Positions 15,942-19,629 of a stretch of 19,629 nt of DNA are shown here, in pieces. The notes beneath the pieces are model-generated. The model was not told the origin of the DNA. It did no database searches and worked only from the letters and a program-made list of their open reading frames with translations. The stretch is from an uncultured Clostridiaceae bacterium (lineage in GTDB: Bacteria; Bacillota; Clostridia; TANB77; CAG-508): contig CAMPYH010000006.1 of NCBI GenBank assembly GCA_946998225.1, positions 1 to 19,629 of the forward strand, in the 5' to 3' direction. The stretch's first letter is position 1; the number at the start of each line of letters is the position of its first letter. A program made the translations under genes and the position numbers.

Positions 15942-18323
15942 TTAACCTCTAATTCTAAAGGTAGAATCTAAGTAATTAACAATTTCATAAGCCAAATTTT
16001 GTTTATCGCGTAACTCACAAGTATCAAAATTATGTGATTTTGAATTTAATATATCTTTATATTTAATTAATTCATCTTTAACTAAAGAATTTATATAATC
16101 TTCCTTTGATAAATAGTTTATTTTTTCACCTAAGCTCAAATTCTCTGGAATAATTTTTTCAGAATGCGGTTTAGGAAATACTACTTTAAGATACTCTTCC
16201 ATAAATATTCTTAAATCATTTAAAGTTAAATCGACACAATTGCCATCTATAAAATTATTTATTTTCTCATATTTTTTTATAAATTCATTATTAAAAAATT
16301 TTTTAGCATTTAAAATATCTATTGTACTACAATAAATATTTTCACTTTTTATTTCGAAATATTTCATTGGCTCTTGTATATTGCCGTATGTTTTATTATT
16401 ATACACATCATACATATTTTTACAAAAATTATACTGATGACTTAATATAAAAATTTGTTTTACTTTCTTAGAAAAATCAACAATCGCTTTTCCAATGGTT
16501 GTATACCTATTAGAATCAAGACTTGTAACAGGATCATCAAAAACAATAATTAAATTTTCCAACTCATCTTTTGGGGTGTTTTCTAATTTTGCCATGAAAA
16601 TTGATAGAGCCAATGCTCTTCTATCTGATTCACTAAAAATTTTACTTGTTTTGACATTATCACTTATGTCATAATTATTAAATTCTACACTAACTCCTAT
16701 TGTCTTTTTATAACCTCTATTTGCAAATTTACTTTGCTTTATCTTAAATTTTCTTCCATCAAATTTTTTAAAATAATCATTTATTGAATTAAAATATTTT
16801 TTTAAATACTCATCCTGAGAATTTTCTAAATCTTTATTTTTGCTTTCAATATCTTTTAGTAAATTATCTATTTTACTTTTTTGATTTTTCCATTCATTAC
16901 ATTCACTATCCTCTTTTAAACGAGTTAGTTTAAATTCAATATTTGATATAGATTTTTCTAATTGTGTTATTTTTTCTACATCTTGATTTTTAACTCCATC
17001 TTTTATAATATTTATTTCTTTATTCACATTATCAATAATATTATTATACTCATTTATAAACCCCAATAAAGAGTTGTTTAATTTTATCAAATTAACAAAA
17101 TCAAAAGTAAAATTATAATTTGTATATAATTCTTTCATATCTAATATCTTAAGTAAATTATTTTTTTCATTATTAAATTTATCACTATTATTTTCAATCA
17201 AAAACTCTATCTCTTTTATACATTTATCAATATTTTTACTATATTTTTTTATTTTATCTCCAAACAAATCTACAGCTTCATCGTATTTTAATTTTGAATT
17301 TATTAATCTATTCGATAAAATAATGTTATTTATTTTATTTTTATATCTATTAACTTCTTTTTTAATTAATTCTGAAAAATTTATGTAATTTTTATCAAAA
17401 ATTTCTTTATATTTGAGAATAAGGTCTATATCGGTTATATCTTGTCCACAAAATGGACACTGAGTTGAATTATTTAAATAAGATACGCCTTTTTCAATCC
17501 ACGATTTTATCTCTTCTGATTTTACATTGCCAAAACTATTTTTTATATGTTTTTCATAACATTCAATGTCTTTTAAACTTAAAGAGTAAGTTTTATTCAA
17601 TAGAGCTCGTATCTCACTTGTCAAACTTTCAAAATTACTTAATTCTTTTATGGAAATTTTAGAAATATTATCAAAATTTTTTATATTATTTATATTTTTC
17701 AATATATTCTCTTCTTCAATTTTTTCTTTATTTAATTTATTTTTTTCATCCTCTAGCTCCTGTTTAGATTCAACAATATTTATTTCTACATACTTTTTTA
17801 TTTCAGTATCGTTTTTTTCTATTTTAGATTTTGGAATTTTTTCTTTTAATAATTTTTTATTACATGATAATTCTTTTTTTAGATTTTCAATTTCAAGTGC
17901 TTTTTTAACAGCTTCATTACCCAATATGAATCCATAAAAATTTTCTGCAACATCCCTATTTTGTAGCAATTCTAATCCGCTAAAAATATTATTTTGTATG
18001 AATTCAGTATCAAAAACTTGAATTTTGTTTTTTAAAATATTTTTATGCCATATTTTATTATCATAAATTATATCTCCTTGATAAGATCTATCAGAACTTA
18101 TTTTTAAAAATTGTTTATCTGTAAATCCATTTTTATTGATTGTTTTTCTTTGTTCTATTCTAGAAAAACTAGACTCCGATAAATCTTTAAATATATCAGT
18201 TAATGTTGTTTTACCAGAAGCATTACTACCATAAATTAAATTTAAATTACCAAATTCAATCAGGTTATTTGTATATTTTTCAAAAACTCCAACATTTTTT
18301 ACTTCTTTTATTTTTTTCAACAT
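15942..18323 (-). CDS. AAA_13/ABC-type ATPase with zinc hook, RloC/PrrC-like
   Basis: A 793-residue SMC/Rad50-like ATPase. The Walker A is YGSNASGKTT (31-40). A long coiled coil (about 140-510) carries CPFC at 289-292, a CxxC like the zinc hook of Rad50 and RloC. The ATPase closes with an ABC-signature region FSESDRRALALS (563-574), Walker B and D-loop LIIVFDDPVTSLDSNR (591-606), and H-loop ILSHQ (H629). The N-terminus (LKKIKEVKNVGVFEKY) resembles the AAA_13 family that includes the anticodon nucleases PrrC and RloC. The C-terminal domain (about 660-793) has R705, E709 and later SKSHNFD (H764). Arg and Glu fit PrrC spacing but the histidine is too far, so anticodon-nuclease activity is only a possibility. 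It starts 35 bases after trmA with AAAAGGA upstream. It is probably a phage-defence protein. Confidence 0.8.
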   Translation of the reverse strand: MLKKIKEVKNVGVFEKYTNNLIEFGNLNLIYGSNASGKTTLTDIFKDLSESSFSRIEQRKTINKNGFTDKQFLKISSDRSYQGDIIYDNKIWHKNILKNKIQVFDTEFIQNNIFSGLELLQNRDVAENFYGFILGNEAVKKALEIENLKKELSCNKKLLKEKIPKSKIEKNDTEIKKYVEINIVESKQELEDEKNKLNKEKIEEENILKNINNIKNFDNISKISIKELSNFESLTSEIRALLNKTYSLSLKDIECYEKHIKNSFGNVKSEEIKSWIEKGVSYLNNSTQCPFCGQDITDIDLILKYKEIFDKNYINFSELIKKEVNRYKNKINNIILSNRLINSKLKYDEAVDLFGDKIKKYSKNIDKCIKEIEFLIENNSDKFNNEKNNLLKILDMKELYTNYNFTFDFVNLIKLNNSLLGFINEYNNIIDNVNKEINIIKDGVKNQDVEKITQLEKSISNIEFKLTRLKEDSECNEWKNQKSKIDNLLKDIESKNKDLENSQDEYLKKYFNSINDYFKKFDGRKFKIKQSKFANRGYKKTIGVSVEFNNYDISDNVKTSKIFSESDRRALALSIFMAKLENTPKDELENLIIVFDDPVTSLDSNRYTTIGKAIVDFSKKVKQIFILSHQYNFCKNMYDVYNNKTYGNIQEPMKYFEIKSENIYCSTIDILNAKKFFNNEFIKKYEKINNFIDGNCVDLTLNDLRIFMEEYLKVVFPKPHSEKIIPENLSLGEKINYLSKEDYINSLVKDELIKYKDILNSKSHNFDTCELRDKQNLAYEIVNYLDSTFRIRG

Positions 18324-18358
18324 TAACTATTCCTTTTTTATATTATCATATTGTAAAT

Positions 18359-19456
18359 TTATTTATATTTTTTAAGTATAACTATACTCTCAACATGTTT
18401 TGTATGTGGAAACTGGTCGAATAGTGCAAATTTGACAACTTTATGAGTTTTGCAAATTTCATCTAAATTTTCTTTTAAAGTTAGAGGATTGCACGAAATA
18501 TAAATGATATTTTCATAATTTTTTATAAAATTTATAACCTTCCCACTAAGTCCAGCTCGTGGTGGATCAACTAAAATATGACTAATCTCAAAAGCTTTTA
18601 AATCCACATCTTTAAGGCGGTTAAATTTAACGCCCTTAAATGCACTCATCAAATCATCGCTATCCATTCGCAAAAATTTAATGTTATTTGCAGCGTTTAA
18701 TTCACAGTTTTTAAGGGCGTTTTTTATGGCATTTTTGCTTATTTCATTTGCCAAGACGGCTCTAAATTTGAAGCTTAAAGGTATTGTAAAATTGCCATAT
18801 CCACAATACATCTCTAAGAGATCTTTTGGCTTATCAATGTTTTTTAAAACCCAGCTTATCATCTGTTCATTTACACTTTTGTTTGGCTGGATAAAAGCAC
18901 CACTTTCAAAAGTGTATTTAAACTCACGACCATTTATAAGCAAGCTTTCATGCAAGCTCTCACTTCCAAAAACAAGCTTTTTGCCCCTACTTCTTGCTAT
19001 CAAATTAACACCCAAAATTTGGCTGAAATTTAAAAGCTCATTTTGAATTTCTAAAATGTTTCTGTGATATAACAAAATCACTAAAATATCATTTTTAGTT
19101 ACGATAAACTCAACTCCAAAAACCTTAAATTTCAGTTTATCATTGGCTTTTAACTCATTTAAAAGATGTGGCATTAAATTTGCTATTTTGCTATCAACTT
19201 TTAGGCACTCATCTATCTTTAAGTGTCTTTGTTTTATGCCATTCATCGTATAAAAAAGGTCATTTTTTTCATGATAAAGCCCAAACTCAGCTCTTATCCT
19301 ATAGCCTGTTTTTGGCGATTTAAAAAACTCAAAATCGCCGCTGTAAATTTGACTAAAAAGCTCTTTTATAAACTCTTTTTTATATGAAATTTGCTCATCA
19401 TAGGGCAAGTTTAAAGTACAACTTCCACACTCACCTAAATGCTTGCAAAATCCCAC
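18359..19456 (-). CDS. trmA: tRNA (uracil-5-)-methyltransferase
   Basis: Makes 5-methyluridine at position 54 in the T loop of tRNA, using SAM. The 365-residue length and motifs fit TrmA: GAFIQPN (Q190), motif I EMYCGYGNFTIPL (215-227), DPPRAG (297-302), IYISCNP with catalytic C322, and FPHTKHVESIV with the base E356. An N-terminal cysteine set, C4-x5-C10-x2-C13 plus C84, resembles the iron-sulfur ligands of the related rRNA enzyme RumA/RlmD, so this protein might hold a cluster. The start is a GTG at 19456 whose first base is the last base of the upstream stop (TAGTG), with AAAGAG before it. It is co-transcribed with the SDR gene and appears to be core chromosome. The accessory island begins just downstream. 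Confidence 0.94.
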   Translation of the reverse strand: MGFCKHLGECGSCTLNLPYDEQISYKKEFIKELFSQIYSGDFEFFKSPKTGYRIRAEFGLYHEKNDLFYTMNGIKQRHLKIDECLKVDSKIANLMPHLLNELKANDKLKFKVFGVEFIVTKNDILVILLYHRNILEIQNELLNFSQILGVNLIARSRGKKLVFGSESLHESLLINGREFKYTFESGAFIQPNKSVNEQMISWVLKNIDKPKDLLEMYCGYGNFTIPLSFKFRAVLANEISKNAIKNALKNCELNAANNIKFLRMDSDDLMSAFKGVKFNRLKDVDLKAFEISHILVDPPRAGLSGKVINFIKNYENIIYISCNPLTLKENLDEICKTHKVVKFALFDQFPHTKHVESIVILKKYK

Positions 19457-19629
19457 TAATTAACTCTTTCGTGGAAAAATCCAGCCCAAGTTTGGGTTGT
19501 CGCCATAACTTCAAGAGAGTTGATATTGACATTTTTTGGCAAAATTGCACAACTATAGATAATTTGAGCGATATTTTCAGCTGTTATAAACTCGGTATTT
19601 TCATAGACTTTATCGGCTTTTTCTTTGTC
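19456..19629 (-). CDS. SDR family oxidoreductase (YdfG-like), C-terminal part (runs off the right edge)
   Basis: The last 57 codons and the stop of a gene cut by the window edge. The frame reads ENTEFITAENIAQIIYSCAI, then LPKNVNINSLEVMATTQTWAG, then FFHERVN and TAG. The 'p..VNIN.LEvM...Q...G' ending is typical of the NADP-dependent 3-hydroxy acid/serine dehydrogenase YdfG and its relatives in the short-chain dehydrogenase family. The catalytic Tyr-x-x-x-Lys and the nucleotide-binding fold lie outside the window. The stop overlaps the trmA GTG by one base, indicating translational coupling. Confidence 0.8.
   Translation of the reverse strand, partial: DKEKADKVYENTEFITAENIAQIIYSCAILPKNVNINSLEVMATTQTWAGFFHERVN

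Noticed and set aside
17650..17937. Plus-strand hydrophobic open frame resembling a membrane protein
   Set aside because: Antisense of the lysine-rich coiled coil of the ATPase; AAA and GAA codons read as TTT and TTC give false hydrophobicity.
15942..18323. Firm call as an anticodon nuclease (prrC/rloC)
   Set aside because: The arginine-glutamate spacing fits, but the downstream histidine is about 55 residues from the glutamate, against about 32 in PrrC.
18681..19046. 121-codon open frame on the plus strand
   Set aside because: Shadow of trmA, whose motifs on the opposite strand are unambiguous.
1..19629. CRISPR arrays, tRNA or rRNA genes, complete insertion sequences
   Set aside because: No regularly spaced repeats, no tRNA cloverleaf or rRNA sequence, and no transposase with terminal inverted repeats were seen on either strand.

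Overview
The window is AT-rich with long genes packed on the minus strand. A TrmA gene that overlaps an SDR oxidoreductase gene, a DUF4298 gene and a poly-G tract inside a restriction gene all fit a Campylobacterota genome, most likely a Campylobacter. No gene is convincingly supported on the plus strand.

Region by region, in transcription order from the right edge. At 19456-19629 is the 3' end of an SDR oxidoreductase gene (YdfG-like), overlapped by trmA (18359-19456); these two look like ancestral chromosome. Next is a large accessory block. It opens with an AAA/ABC-type ATPase with a CxxC zinc hook (15942-18323, RloC/PrrC-like N-terminus). It continues with a tight seven-gene run (5909-15881): a zinc-finger protein, a 34-codon ORF, a fused cytosine-C5/adenine-N6 DNA methyltransferase, an HNH endonuclease, a protein with two GHKL ATPase domains of which the second is a histidine kinase, a REC-domain protein, and a second C5 methyltransferase. 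Gaps inside the run are about 15, 0, 16, 30, 3 and 36 bases. After it, 5139-5908 holds decayed mobile DNA, including the C-terminal remnant of a large serine recombinase. Then come a frameshifted XRE regulator remnant and a nuclease-methylase-specificity (Type IIG/IIB-like) restriction gene. That gene is split by one in-frame TAA and carries a G9 tract between its two target-recognition domains. At the left edge are a DUF4298 gene and an arsR-acr3 arsenic-resistance pair; acr3 runs off the window.

How the genes may work together. The fused methyltransferase plus HNH nuclease resembles asymmetric-site Type II systems that need one m5C and one m6A activity, one per strand. The GHKL kinase and REC protein encoded between the nuclease and the second methyltransferase suggest restriction controlled by ATP or phosphorelay signalling. 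This is the most interesting candidate in the window. GHKL/MORC-type ATPases in restriction-modification operons are known from comparative genomics, but this gene combination with a dedicated REC partner is unusual. The zinc-hook ATPase beside it could be a backup defence module, as PrrC and RloC are.

Several signs point to horizontal arrival, possibly from Firmicutes: strong AGGAGG-type ribosome binding sites, a consensus TTGACA-N17-TATAAT promoter before arsR, the serine recombinase remnant and the small XRE-family remnant. Functions are inferred from motifs read by eye; no database search was run.
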